A DNA stretch of 64,000 nt from JAJPKK01 sp963802745 (GTDB lineage: Bacteria > Pseudomonadota > Alphaproteobacteria > Rhizobiales > Xanthobacteraceae), in assembly GCA_963802745.1 (NCBI GenBank), contig CAWDKL010000047.1, forward strand, positions 1-64,000. Direction: 5' to 3'. The notes beneath the pieces are model-generated. The model was given only the letters and a program-made list of their open reading frames with translations. It was not told the origin of the DNA and ran no database searches. Each line of letters opens with the position of its first letter. The stretch's first letter is position 1. A program made the translations under genes and the position numbers. Below are positions 18,717 through 27,252 of this stretch, piece after piece.

Positions 18717-19098
18717 CCAGCTGCACGACATTCCCCGCCGCAGTTCGGCCCTTTGCCACCGCGACGATGTGCGCGGCCCACGCGTCAAGCGCCGCACGTT
18801 TCTCACCGGCCCAATCATGGCGCTGGTAAACCCCGGCAATGCCGCCGCGGCTCCCGCTGATATGGTTCAACACGCCTTCCGTCACCTCGAGCCGCACGCC
18901 AAGGCGCTGCAATCCGGTGGCGACGGTCCGGCGCAAATCGTGCACCGACCATGGGGTGAGCGGCGCGGCCGTGGTGCCGGATGACGCCGCGTCCTTCGTG
19001 CGCGCGTCCATGATGGCCTTGTCGAGCGCGGCCTTGGCGCTTGACCATGCAGAAAAAGGTCTGCCCAGGGCGCCCGGCAACACAAGCGCGCCGCTCGC
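18703..19098 (-). pseudogene. tyrosine recombinase, C-terminal fragment 1
   Basis: About 130 residues of a phage-type integrase catalytic domain. HDLRRTVATGLQRLG has the R of the HxxR box; VLNHISGS carries the next His, and GVYQRHDW ends with the nucleophilic Tyr. The N-terminal two thirds are absent, because at about 19,098 the frame runs into the duplicated segment (copy 2). The stop follows VVQLARAG. This is not related in detail to the island's own integrase at 7,092. Confidence 0.75.
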
Positions 19099-19640
19099 GG
19101 CCTGGACCTTGGTTCACCCGCACCCGATACGCTGCCGGCCTACCAGCGCCGCGGGCGCAAGCCCCGCCGCAAAGTCCATAGAAATAGAGAATGCAGAAAA
19201 GCCAAGCATACCAGCAACATTCGCTCCATATCGCCACCCTCGGATGCCGAAAATGCCGGAGAATTGGATCTGACCGGGCTCAATGGCGAGGAAATTGACC
19301 GCGTTCCCGCGGCTGTTCGTGAAGGCGATGGGCTCGACAACGAGCGAACACCAAGGGGGGAGATCCAAAAAATGGACAATCTCAGAAACGGTGCCCGCAA
19401 TGACGAACCGCGGCCTGAGTTTATTGCTGCCGACGCTGTCCCGCCGACCGGCTTTTGATAGACAGCAAGAGATCCGGAATCGCAAAAGATGGCGCGCCGA
19501 CGTTGTTTATCACCTCGATGACAACCCGGACGGGGCCTCTGAGCTGGCCGGAAGACTGTCAAAAAATTCCATAGGAAATTATTCTGACAACATTCACTTG
19601 CTTGGGCGCCCCATCATCTCGTTTTCTATCTTTGTCATCG
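19098..19640. repeat. degenerate ~545-bp duplicated segment, copy 2
   Basis: The partner of 12833-13375. Here it abuts the integrase tail, and the left edge of similarity coincides with the point where the integrase sense stops. That suggests this edge is a recombination or insertion boundary. A plus-strand frame (TTG 19264 to 19458) gives MDLTGLNGEEIDRVPAAVRE, with a recognisable counterpart in copy 1, but it lacks a proper start. Confidence 0.7.
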
Positions 19641-19943
19641 CAGCGAGGACGCCTTCATAGGCGCCGGGCGACGGACGGGTGCACCAAGGTCAATGCTTTC
19701 GCATATCGGGGGACCGCGACGGAGGCACGTTCGGAAGCGTTGCCATGTGCGCAGGAAGGCCAATGCGGTGATTAGTCAACATATTCAAACGCCAGAATCG
19801 CCAGATGAAACGCGACGATCGCCAGTTTTCCCGTCATCAAGCAGGCGCTTCGCCGCATTCAACAAATCGCGGCGTTAGCATGCCTAGATCGGACGATCAG
19901 CCTGGCTCGTCCGCACCACACGCCCACTGGAAGCGGATCAAAT
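19641..19943. other. no gene seen
   Basis: About 300 bases between the repeat and the DUF2971 gene. Only short low-sense frames are open. Confidence 0.4.
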
Positions 19944-21350
19944 TCAGCGGCGCGACTCGGAAGCTGCGGTCGTGCCGCGAATACTGCATTTGATGAAACT
20001 CGAACTCGTGCGATTCTCTGCCTTGCACTTTTGCTCGATAATCTTGATAATTTTCAACTTGTCCTCGGCCAAGGTCCTCGCGCCGAAGATGATGCCAGCA
20101 AGATCGGCGAACTTATAGGTGAGCTTGCGCGAAGGCTTGTCCTTGAGATCGCCAAAGCTCCATAGAAGAAGTCGGTATTCCTGCTCATGCTGCCATTCGG
20201 AAGTCTTGCAGATCGCGCCACATTCGAAGACCGCCAATAATGGTTCCGCCACTCGTCCGTGTCGAGGGCGCGGGCGCGGGCGGTACTGCACGCGCTACGC
20301 TCTCCGTTTTCGCTGTTGTACCAAACCGCATTGAGTAGCGAATCGGCAGGCGGCCGATCGAATTGAAGAAGTCGATCTCCGGATACGATTCGGAATAAGT
20401 GACCATGTGGAACTGGCGCGGAAGAAAGGATCGAACGGGCTCCATCTCTATTCCATGGCCGCCGGACCGTCCATTAATGCTGCTTAGGTCCAGCGCGGGC
20501 CGTGCTTCGCGATCGGGAGTGGTACGGAACCGAGGCAGACGCCCGTCTGGCTGCCAGCATAGGTCGCCCACATGGATGCGTTGGCGGGATTGGCAACGAA
20601 ACAGGCGATATAGCAAGGCGGATGTATGAGTTCGTCGAGAGCGCCACATAGCCTGTCGGAAAATCGCGCAGGAAGAAGTTCGCCGGCTGCGGAGCGGCGC
20701 TGTAGTCCTGTTGGAGCGCCATCTGCATAACGGATAGTTCGCACGCGGCGAACAGCCCCTCTGCCAGCTCCTGCTCCGGTGGCGTCATGGCAACCACGCG
20801 CGCGACGGTCTCATTTAAGTGAGCCGCTCGGGCCTCCATCGCATCGAGGTCCCGAGGATGGTCGTCCACACCCTCGCGCTGTAGCGCGTTCATCAGGACG
20901 CTGAGCGCGAAAAGATGCACGGCGCGCAGAGTTTGCGCGAGCTCGTCGCGCCGCAGGGGGGTGCTGCGTTTCGCCAGAGCCTCCACGAGCTGCGGAATAT
21001 GGGGATCGGCAAAGAACCGGTCGCAGGCCTGCCGATAGATCGCGCGCACCGGGGCATCGGGTAGGCTGTCATAGGTCGAGAAGATGATGGCTTTTAGGTC
21101 GGCGCGCTGAAATTCCCCTCCCAGAATTAGGCACGAGGAGATGGTCTCCAAGAGGCAGAGGAGGTAATGGCGCAGGAGATTTCGCCAGAGGATCCGATTG
21201 CCTGCAGTTTACCAGAACACGTCCTTGTAACCCTCCATCGGACCCTTCTATTCTCTTGGGCGTCGAGAAATAAATCTCCTGCTTCGCGAGCTCTTCATAT
21301 TTGTCGAGCACGGCCTCGATCGGACGGAAGCGGTACAGGTAGGGAATCAT
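19944..21350 (-). pseudogene. DUF2971-family protein, several frameshifts
   Basis: The gene opens at ATG 21350 with MIPYLYRFRPIEAVLDKYEE and IYFSTPKRIE, the family's N-terminal signature. Sense moves to the frame of 20,474-21,151 and then to WATYAGSQTGVCL, the conserved 'YAxxxxGVCL' motif. The C-terminal part is in the frame ending at 19,944 (WQHEQEYRLLLWSF and LAGIIFGARTLAEDKLKIIK). DUF2971 proteins occur in accessory and possible defence loci; their activity is not established. At least four indels break this copy. Confidence 0.65.
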
Positions 21351-21353
21351 CCA

Positions 21354-21533
21354 TCAGACATTTGGTCGGAGAAGCGCGACGGGCCAGTACTGGCCACTGC
21401 GATCGACGGTCACATGCTCGTAGGTCTGGACGGCTTCGAAGGTGTGAGCAATTGTCCGATCAGCACGGCGAGGCCTGCGGGTGGCGCCATACAGAGGTTC
21501 ACGGGTGTCGATATTGCCGTAAGGACGGTACAT
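21354..21533 (-). CDS. small unknown protein upstream of DUF2971 gene
   Basis: A 59-residue frame from ATG 21533, reading MYRPYGNIDTREPLYGATRR and ending VDRSGQYWPVALLRPNV. The sequence looks coding, with balanced composition and no low-complexity runs. Its stop lies three bases before the DUF2971 start codon, so the pair is probably translationally coupled. A further 21 codons upstream in another frame (from ATG near 21,602) may be its true N-terminus if a frameshift intervenes. I do not recognise a family. Confidence 0.45.
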   Translation of the reverse strand: MYRPYGNIDTREPLYGATRRPRRADRTIAHTFEAVQTYEHVTVDRSGQYWPVALLRPNV

Positions 21534-21703
21534 GACTTATTGCTGCTTCTTCCGTGCAGGCGGTTGCTGCTCCGCTGTCACATTGATGTGCCTGTAGGTC
21601 ATCGGCGAACGGGAAGCAACATTACCACGACATTCCGTGGACAATCCCAAATTTCTCAAGCGACTGCTTGCGCGAATGTTTGCTCAGAGGCGGAGAACGG
21701 GCA

Positions 21704-22378
21704 CCATGCGACAGATTATCAGCTACCTTCGGGTTTCGACAGGCAAGCAAGGCAAGAGCGGCCTGGGCATCGAAGCCCAACGCGAAGCCATCGCCCGGTT
21801 TGCCGCCGCGGAGGGCTGCGAGGTGGTCGCTGAATTTGTGGAGGTCGAAACCGGCAAGGAAAGCGATGCCTTGGAGCGCCGGCCGCAACTTGCCGCGGCG
21901 CTGGCGAAGGCTCGGAAGGCAAAGCTTGCCGTCGTGGTCGCGAAGCTGTGCCGCCTGTCCCGCGACGTGGCTTTCATTTCCGGCTTGATGGCACAACGGG
22001 TGCCTTTCATCGTCGCCGAGCTTGGCGCCGACGCCGACCCCTTCATGATCCACATTTACGCGGCTCTTGCCGAGAAAGAGCGGGCGTTGATTGCCGAACG
22101 GACCCGCGCGGCGCTGGCACAGAAAAAAGCACACGGCGCCGTGCTGGGGAACCGGACCAACTTGCCGGGACGCGCAAGCGAAGGGCGTGGCGACAAACCG
22201 GGAGGCCGCCGACGCCTTCGCCGCCAACGTGCTGCCGATCGTGCGCCAGATACAGGCGACGGGTGCGACCGCGTTCCGCGCCATCGCAGCTGCATTGAAC
22301 GACCGCGGCGTGCGCACGGCCCGCGGCGGGGCTTGGCATGACAACACGGTGCGGAATTTGCTCTCGCGGGCGGGCTAG
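21704..22378 (+). pseudogene. serine recombinase (resolvase family), copy 2, frameshifted
   Basis: The near-twin of the gene at 16,414. It keeps the YLRVST catalytic motif, LCRLSRD, and the region that is damaged in copy 1 (IVAELGADADPFMIHIYAAL). It breaks later, at about 22,170, where TTGCCGGGACGCGC has one G more than copy 1. The C-terminal HTH half then continues in another frame to 22,378 (VATNREAADAFAANVLPIVR). Each copy is thus intact where the other is broken. Reconstructed length is 224 residues. Confidence 0.75.
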
Positions 22379-22531
22379 GCGGGCAAATCACAATCGGGTG
22401 GCCCCTGGCATGTCTTTGCCCATAGGCGGTTTCCGAACACCTAAGGTTCCGCGCCGCCGCCGAAGCGGTGCGGCGACCGTGGCGGAACGTCAATGTTTCA
22501 GCTAGTAGTTGTTTGATTTAGGGAGCGAACG

Positions 22532-22918
22532 ATGGCTAGCGGCAACGAAATACCAAAAGATGTGATTAAGGATCATTACGAAGTCCATTTCAAGAACGCA
22601 AATTACCTTCTTGGTGCTCATGCTGCGGGCCTCGTCGGTTGCCTGACCGTGTTAAAGGATTACGCAGTCACCCCTCAGCTGAAGGGGATGGGGACGTTAG
22701 TTGTTCTATTCGGAGTTGGTCTTTTGGCTTCGATCATCAATTACGTGGCGCTTGTTTTTTCGCGCTCTGTGGCCGTAAATGAGAACACTTACGACATAGA
22801 TGCCAACGAGCCGACGACTAAAGTTTTGATGGCTCTTCATTTGATCGCAATCGCAATCGCTTTGGCGGTCCTCATGATCGCGATCGTTTTGCTTATTATT
22901 CGCTTCGCGCGTCTATGA
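22532..22918 (+). CDS. small membrane protein with three transmembrane helices
   Basis: A 128-residue protein with a clean AGGGAGCGAACG ribosome site before ATG 22532. Three hydrophobic helices are visible at about residues 25-45, 53-75 and 98-125. A soluble segment with NENTYDIDANEPTTK lies between the second and third. It is AT-richer than its neighbours, a sign of separate acquisition. The family is not recognised. Topology and length resemble the small multi-helix membrane proteins found in accessory regions. Confidence 0.6.
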   Translation: MASGNEIPKDVIKDHYEVHFKNANYLLGAHAAGLVGCLTVLKDYAVTPQLKGMGTLVVLFGVGLLASIINYVALVFSRSVAVNENTYDIDANEPTTKVLMALHLIAIAIALAVLMIAIVLLIIRFARL

Positions 22919-22989
22919 TATATTTTCTCGACACTTTGCCTTCGGACGGCATGGACCGCGAAGCGACAGGACCACCGCCCAATAAAGTG

Positions 22990-23119
22990 CGCTGAGCCGG
23001 CGCGCGCCAACTGCACGACATTGCCCGCCGCAGTTCGTCCCTCGGCCACCGCCATGACGTGCGCGGCCCATGCGTCAAGCGCCTGCGTTTCTCACCGGCC
23101 CAATCGTGGCGCTGGTAGA
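22990..23119 (-). pseudogene. tyrosine recombinase, C-terminal fragment 2
   Basis: A shorter version of the integrase tail seen at 18,703. It has the DNA of YQRHDWAGEKR and the closing VAVAEGRTAAGNVVQLARAG, with a frameshift between them. It marks a second decayed insertion of the same integrase family inside the island. Confidence 0.6.
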
Positions 23120-23145
23120 ATTGGAATCACCAGCGATGAAGCGAA

Positions 23146-23379
23146 TCAGGGCCGCCGCACCGCAATGAGCCGCTTCGGATACGTACCCGAATTGCTGCTG
23201 CACTCGGCTTCAATCGCTGCCGCTTCGTCCGGCGCGTCCACGGTGCCGAGCAAGACACCTTTGGCGCGCACGATGTAGATATCCCAGCGCACAGCTGGTG
23301 CGGGCGCTTGTTCGTTCGTCTGTTGGTCCGTGCTTGACAGGCCGCGGTTTTCGTATTCGCGCTCACGGATGCTTTTCAT
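23146..23379 (-). CDS. small conserved hypothetical protein
   Basis: A 77-residue protein from ATG 23379 (MKSIREREYENRGLSSTDQQ). The second half, WDIYIVRAKGVLLGTVDAPD then EAAAIEAECSS and PKRLIAVRRP, is a recurring short family in Hyphomicrobiales islands with an 'xDxYxxRxKxxxLGxVxAPDExxAI' pattern. Its function is unknown. It overlaps the upstream gene's 3' end by 17 bp on the same strand, so the two are likely cotranscribed. Confidence 0.6.
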   Translation of the reverse strand: MKSIREREYENRGLSSTDQQTNEQAPAPAVRWDIYIVRAKGVLLGTVDAPDEAAAIEAECSSNSGTYPKRLIAVRRP

Positions 23380-23869
23380 TCTTTGGAGCCCGGTAACCAG
23401 CCGCAACCGTATCGCCCTCGCACATGTAGGCGCCGCTCTTGGTGTTCCCGTAGTTGTGCGTCCCGGCGAAATGATAGATGCGCGAAGGAATGTTTGCCCA
23501 AACGACCGTATCGGCGGGACAACGCGCCTTGGCCTGTGCTTCGGTCATGAATTGATTGCCGCCCCCAGGCGATGCCTGGGCAGGTGGTCGCGGATCGGCA
23601 CGCCGCGCCGGTGCTGGACTTGCTGCCGGCGGGGACGCTGAGGGCGGGACGGTTTGTGGTGGCGTCGGTGCAGGCGCTGCGGCCGCAGTGCCGGCTCGGC
23701 AACTGTCCACGTATGACTTTTGCGTGATCCCGTTGGCCTGGTTTTGTTCCCGGTTCGCTCGCCACTCGTCCTGACAGGCTTTGATGGTCTTCTGTTGCGC
23801 CGTGGCGTGCGAGGACACCGCCAATAGCAAGATCGTCGCGTACAAGACAGTCGCAATCTGCCTTTTCAT
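23363..23869 (-). CDS. secreted protein with proline-rich linker
   Basis: A 168-residue protein from ATG 23869. The signal peptide (MKRQIATVLYATILLLAVSSHATA) is followed by a short N-terminal domain (KACQDEWRANREQNQANGIT) with two Cys. A Pro/Ala linker of about 45 residues comes next. The C-terminal domain reads FMTEAQAKARCPADTVVWAN and YHFAGTHNYGNTKSGAYMCE. That domain is widespread as a stand-alone exported protein in Hyphomicrobiales; its function is unknown. ATG 23869 gives a better signal peptide than GTG/ATG codons further upstream. Confidence 0.65.
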   Translation of the reverse strand: MKRQIATVLYATILLLAVSSHATAQQKTIKACQDEWRANREQNQANGITQKSYVDSCRAGTAAAAPAPTPPQTVPPSASPPAASPAPARRADPRPPAQASPGGGNQFMTEAQAKARCPADTVVWANIPSRIYHFAGTHNYGNTKSGAYMCEGDTVAAGYRAPKNEKHP

Positions 23870-23932
23870 TGTTCGACCCCGTTTCAAGTCCATGTGGTTG
23901 ATTGGGGTCTATCGGCCAATTATGTCTCGCGA

Positions 23933-24554
23933 ATGTTGAAGCGCCGCGTCCTACCGGTCGGCTTTATCGAGCCGTATATCCCCGTTCTTGCCGCCATACC
24001 TCCCAGCGGCCCGCAATGGGTGCACGAAATAAAGCATGATGGATACCGCCTGATCGTCCGGGGCGACGGTGCCACCGTGGGCCTATTCACCCGGCGCGGC
24101 TTCGACTGGACCGAGCGCTTCCCGGCTATTGCCAGGGCCGCGGCCGGGTTGCGGGTCGAAGTCTTTCACGCTCGACGGCGAGGCGGTGGTGTGCGGCCCG
24201 GATGGTATCGCGGACTTCGACGCGCTGCACAGCCGCAGGCGCTTCCGCGAGGCCATACTGTTTGCGTTCGACCTCTTGGAACCGAACGGCGAGGACTTGC
24301 GCCCGGAGCCCTTCGGAAAGCGCAAGGCGCGCCTGGCGAGGCTACTGGCGCGCGTCGGGCCGGGCCTGACGGTGAATGAGCACATAGAGACGGACGGCGT
24401 CACGGTCTTTGCCCAAGCCCGCCGCATGGGCCTCGAAGGCATCGTCTCGAAGCGTGTCGATTTGCCCTATCGCTCCGGTCGGTCCAGCGACTGGATCAAG
24501 ACGAAGAATCCCGACAGCCCTGCGATGCAGCGAGTGCGCGAAGGGCGATGGTGA
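23933..24554 (+). pseudogene. ATP-dependent DNA ligase-like adenylation domain, one frameshift
   Basis: A short protein carrying only the nucleotidyltransferase domain of an ATP-dependent ligase. The adenylated Lys is in VHEIKHDGYRL, and later motifs appear as FTLDGEAVV, LFAFDLL, GIVSKR and SSDWIKTKNP. Such ~200-residue single-domain forms are common in Bradyrhizobium relatives. The frame breaks at 24158-24163: GTCGAAGTCTTTCACG should read GTCGAATCTTTCACG to give RVESFTLDGEAV. The extra base falls in a GANTC site, so the gene may be intact in the organism. The role could be repair or simply a decayed LigD-like piece. Confidence 0.7.
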
Positions 24555-25024
24555 TTGGAAAACCCGCCTCGCTTCCGGGCGCCACGGCGCATTGTCGAGG
24601 CTACGGGGCTTATTTCTGACATCTCCAGGATCGTCCGCCACGGGTGATGACCTTGTGCAGACCGTAGCGGGCGAAATGAATCATTGACCGATTTGGGTTC
24701 GGTTGGTCCGCTCGCCGGCTCTGCATTCTCCGCCGCCACCGCTACATTGACCCTTTCGACCTTCGTCACGCGTTGAGGGAGGAGATCGACCGGCGCCACG
24801 CCTTCCGGCTCGATCCGGCGGACCGGTTCCGTGACACGTTCCTGCTTGGTCACGGCTGGCGCTGGCGTCATCACCGCCACGCGGGCAGGTGTGCTGGTGT
24901 GTAGAATAAAAAATACCGTCAGCAAAATCAGCACCAAAGATGCCGCCATGGCGGCCAGGGCAGTCCGAAAGACCGTGATTACTCCCCGGCCTGAACGCCT
25001 GGGCTTCTCAGCATCTTCAGACAT
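24467..25024 (-). CDS. single-pass membrane protein of unknown function
   Basis: Begins at ATG 25024 with a strong AAGGAGGAACC ribosome site. A short basic N-terminus is followed by one membrane helix (TALAAMAASLVLILLTVFFI, about residues 22-41), then a Pro/Val-rich periplasmic part. The C-terminal ~60 residues overlap the 3' end of the ligase gene on the other strand and look non-coding, so the real stop may be hidden by a frameshift near 24,640. No family is recognised. Confidence 0.45.
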   Translation of the reverse strand: MSEDAEKPRRSGRGVITVFRTALAAMAASLVLILLTVFFILHTSTPARVAVMTPAPAVTKQERVTEPVRRIEPEGVAPVDLLPQRVTKVERVNVAVAAENAEPASGPTEPKSVNDSFRPLRSAQGHHPWRTILEMSEISPVASTMRRGARKRGGFSNHHRPSRTRCIAGLSGFFVLIQSLDRPER

Positions 25025-25179
25025 GGTTCCTCCTTACAAGCGCCGCATGTTTCTAGCACTTGGGCGCCGATCGGGCCCTCAATGAGGCGTCACGGCATTT
25101 GCTCCGGCGCCCGGTGTGTCGCCGGCTCGCGTGATTTCATCGAATAGGTGGCCAAGCGGACCGGCAGGGGTGCCGTCAG

Positions 25180-25488
25180 GGTTGCGTTTGAGGACCGCGC
25201 CGATCAGGACGGCATCGATCCCACCGTGCTCGACATAGAGCACCGCGACGCGCTGGAACGTGTGAGGGCCCGCGAACTGGTGTTGCAGTGACGCGCGCGC
25301 GCTCGGAGAAAGCCCGCGCTGAGGTGAGCCGGTTCGCCGACCAATTGACCAAGATCAAGCCCACGACCCCCGCCGGGGCCGCCGCCGTGCTTCGATATAT
25401 GATCCCCGATATGAAGGATTACACGACGGCATGGACTGGCACCTTGAGACGTCACTGCTCCCGCTGCGGTCTCTGGGGCGCCGCGTGA
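25180..25488 (+). pseudogene. degenerate small helical protein
   Basis: A stretch reading RSEKARAEVSRFADQLTKIK and TTPAGAAAVLRYMIPDM looks like the middle of a short coiled helical protein. Sense continues in shifted frames on both sides and there is no start codon in frame. It is listed only as a probable remnant. Confidence 0.3.
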
Positions 25489-25496
25489 GGTTGAAC

Positions 25497-25810
25497 CTAA
25501 TTCGGCATCAAGGATTGGCAGGGGATAAACGGGCGCTCTTGTCGCCGGTTGCCGAGGTAAGCGATGCGGCTGTGCTCGACACACCAACATCCCGAACCGA
25601 CCAGCACGGGCTCACCGCAGAACCTGAAGCTGGTAATCGGACTTACCCCATTGAGCGGCCAACGGCAATGGCCAGAACCGGCGTCGAACAAACTCACGCC
25701 AACTGAGGGCTCACGCGCCTGTGGTAAAGCGGAAGCGACGATATCAGCTACTTCGACCATTCCCCATTCCCCCAGTGGTTTGATCTTGCAATCTACCCCC
25801 AGGTTTAAGG
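25497..25810 (-). pseudogene. GcrA-like C-terminal fragment
   Basis: The minus-strand frame ends with VSLFDAGSGHCRWPLNGVSP, then FRFCGEPVLVGSGCWCVEHS and RIAYLGNR. The HCRWP ... FCG ... C-x2-H order is the C-terminal signature of GcrA, the alphaproteobacterial cell-cycle regulator that works with sigma-70 and reads GANTC methylation. The N-terminal helix-turn-helix that binds DNA is not present upstream in any frame, so this is a fragment or a GcrA-tail-only protein. Confidence 0.5.
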
Positions 25811-26173
25811 CCCTCCTATGACGGGGCCCTGTCACCATCAAGGCACGGGGACGCCTCGGCGATGATCGTGATGCGCACCAGTAGCCGCATGTCCGCCGCG
25901 CTCTGCGCCTCGTCAGGCGCCCGGCCCTCGCCCTAATCTCGCCTCTCATATCGACGATATATTCGGCACCATACGCGGCCGATAGAGAAGCTGCGGCCTC
26001 CTGCGCGGTTCCATCTTTCCAGCGTTGGGGGCTCTTCGTCGCCAAATCGAGCATGTGAGTTTGCCCGCCCCCCATCGGCGGGCTTTTCTCTGCGGGGCAC
26101 CGGCCCACGGCGCGCCGGCCCGAATGGGCGGGGTGGCGGCCCCCCCGCAGCCTGGCATCTTTCCAGATCGCCC

Positions 26174-26354
26174 TCACGTCCCATGCGCCACATACTCCCG
26201 CCAATTCGGCCGCGCGTCGGCGCCGACGATCCCGCACCGGGTGCAAACCATGCGCGGCCCGAAGGTCGGCACCGGAACTCGATCCGGCCCACGGCTCGGC
26301 GCTCATGATCGCTTCGTGGTGGCAAATCGAGCACGACACGGCAAGCGACCGCAC
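26174..26354 (-). pseudogene. zinc-ribbon protein relic (copy d)
   Basis: Opens VRSLAVSCSICHHEAIMSAE from GTG 26354, then shifts frame by one base near 26,285 (TGGGCCGG for TGGCCGG). It continues as DRVPVPTFGPRMVCTRCG and IVGADARPNWREYVAHG to a TGA at 26174-26176. CSIC-H plus CTRC would form one zinc site. This is the most complete of the four copies and lies only 0.2 kb from the right end of the island. Confidence 0.5.
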
Positions 26355-26496
26355 GCCAAGCCAAGCCGGCGCATTTTGTTGAGCGTCATGGGCTCGATCG
26401 GGGCGTCGAAGCGTCGAATCGGTATTCTTGATCCTGCGGTGCCGCGTTCCGATTTCGTCCGGTGAAGGATTGGCGTTGCGCCGATTTCCCCTCCGA

Positions 26497-26519
26497 TTGG
26501 TAGCTATGTGGTAGCTAGC
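26497..26519. promoter_or_regulatory. candidate integrase arm-binding site, right
   Basis: An exact 23-bp copy of 7034-7056 (two GGTAGCTA repeats spaced by TGT), in the same orientation, 35 bp inside the right attachment repeat. Presence of the same double site inside both ends of the island is what one expects for arm-type integrase sites. Confidence 0.55.
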
Positions 26520-26553
26520 GCTTTCAACGCACTTTCCGAAAATCCGCTAAGTA

Positions 26554-26613
26554 CTTGATTTCATTGGCGCGCCCGAGGGGATTCGAACCTCTGACCTTTG
26601 CCTTCGGAGGGCA
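26554..26613. other. attR, 60-bp direct repeat
   Basis: Exact copy of 6859-6918. It covers the 3' part of the complete tRNA-Arg gene plus 11 bases beyond its CCA end. The tRNA sequence remains whole across the junction, so integration keeps the tRNA functional. Confidence 0.9.
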
Positions 26614-26641
26614 ACGCTCTATCCAGCTGAGCTACGGGCGC
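26565..26641 (-). tRNA. tRNA-Arg (anticodon CCG)
   Basis: 77 nt on the minus strand with encoded CCA. The acceptor stem GCGCCCG pairs with CGGGCGC; the D arm, the TTCGAATC T loop and the anticodon loop CTCCGAA are all canonical. Anticodon CCG reads CGG. It is the chromosomal target of the island integrase. Confidence 0.95.
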
Positions 26642-27252
26642 TTCCGGCTCTGATCATAGACCGGATGATATTCATAGCGGATCGGCGGCGTTGGGGCAAC
26701 CGCCTCGCAAGAAGAGCCAAGAAGAGCAAGAAGAGCTGTGTGCGCGTCAGCCGCGGCTCCCGCCACTTCTGCTGACGCCGGAGTTGTCGCGCATATCGGA
26801 TGATAGCAAGTGATGCTCGGCTGAATAAAGCCTGTGGTGTTCCATGCCGGCACGCGCTGGACGCAGTTGGCGGCGGGCCCGCCGCGGGGTGAGGCACGAA
26901 GCGCGATCTGGCCCGCTCCCCTGCAGCCGGCGCCAGCCGACGACGCTGCGGCGATCAGCCATCGGACCGCGCCGCCATCGCATGGTTGATGATCGGCGGC
27001 GCGCCGATCTATGAACGACCGAGGCTCCGGCAGCCGTCGGCGGGCCGGACGAAGGCGGCTTTCCCGCGACGCATTTGCGCAAAGCCTGCGATTGATCCAG
27101 GAAGACCGCGTGGCGCGACGGAGAGCGGAAATTCGGCGCAGAAGAGCGCTCCAGCAAAGGTCGGCAGGCCGGCTCGCGGGCATTCGGCGACCATCGCCGC
27201 ACAGAGCACTCAGGCATCGCGTGGCCGGCGCGTCGCGATCGGATCGAAGACG
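26642..27252. other. no gene seen
   Basis: About 610 bases between the tRNA and queE. Long open frames exist on both strands, but they show the Arg/Ala/Pro bias of shadow frames and have no motifs or ribosome sites. Confidence 0.5.

Larger units (their letters stand above)
6859..26613. mobile_element. integrative genomic island in tRNA-Arg(CCG)
   Basis: A 19.75-kb element flanked by a perfect 60-bp direct repeat (6859-6918 and 26554-26613). The repeat contains the 3' part of tRNA-Arg. The left copy is only a tRNA fragment and is followed at once by a tyrosine integrase reading inward; the right copy belongs to the complete tRNA. Content is accessory: AlpA-like protein, primase, ATPase, recombinases, secreted small proteins, DUF2971 and many broken genes. 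No conjugation genes are seen inside, so if mobile it would need help from another element. Confidence 0.85.
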
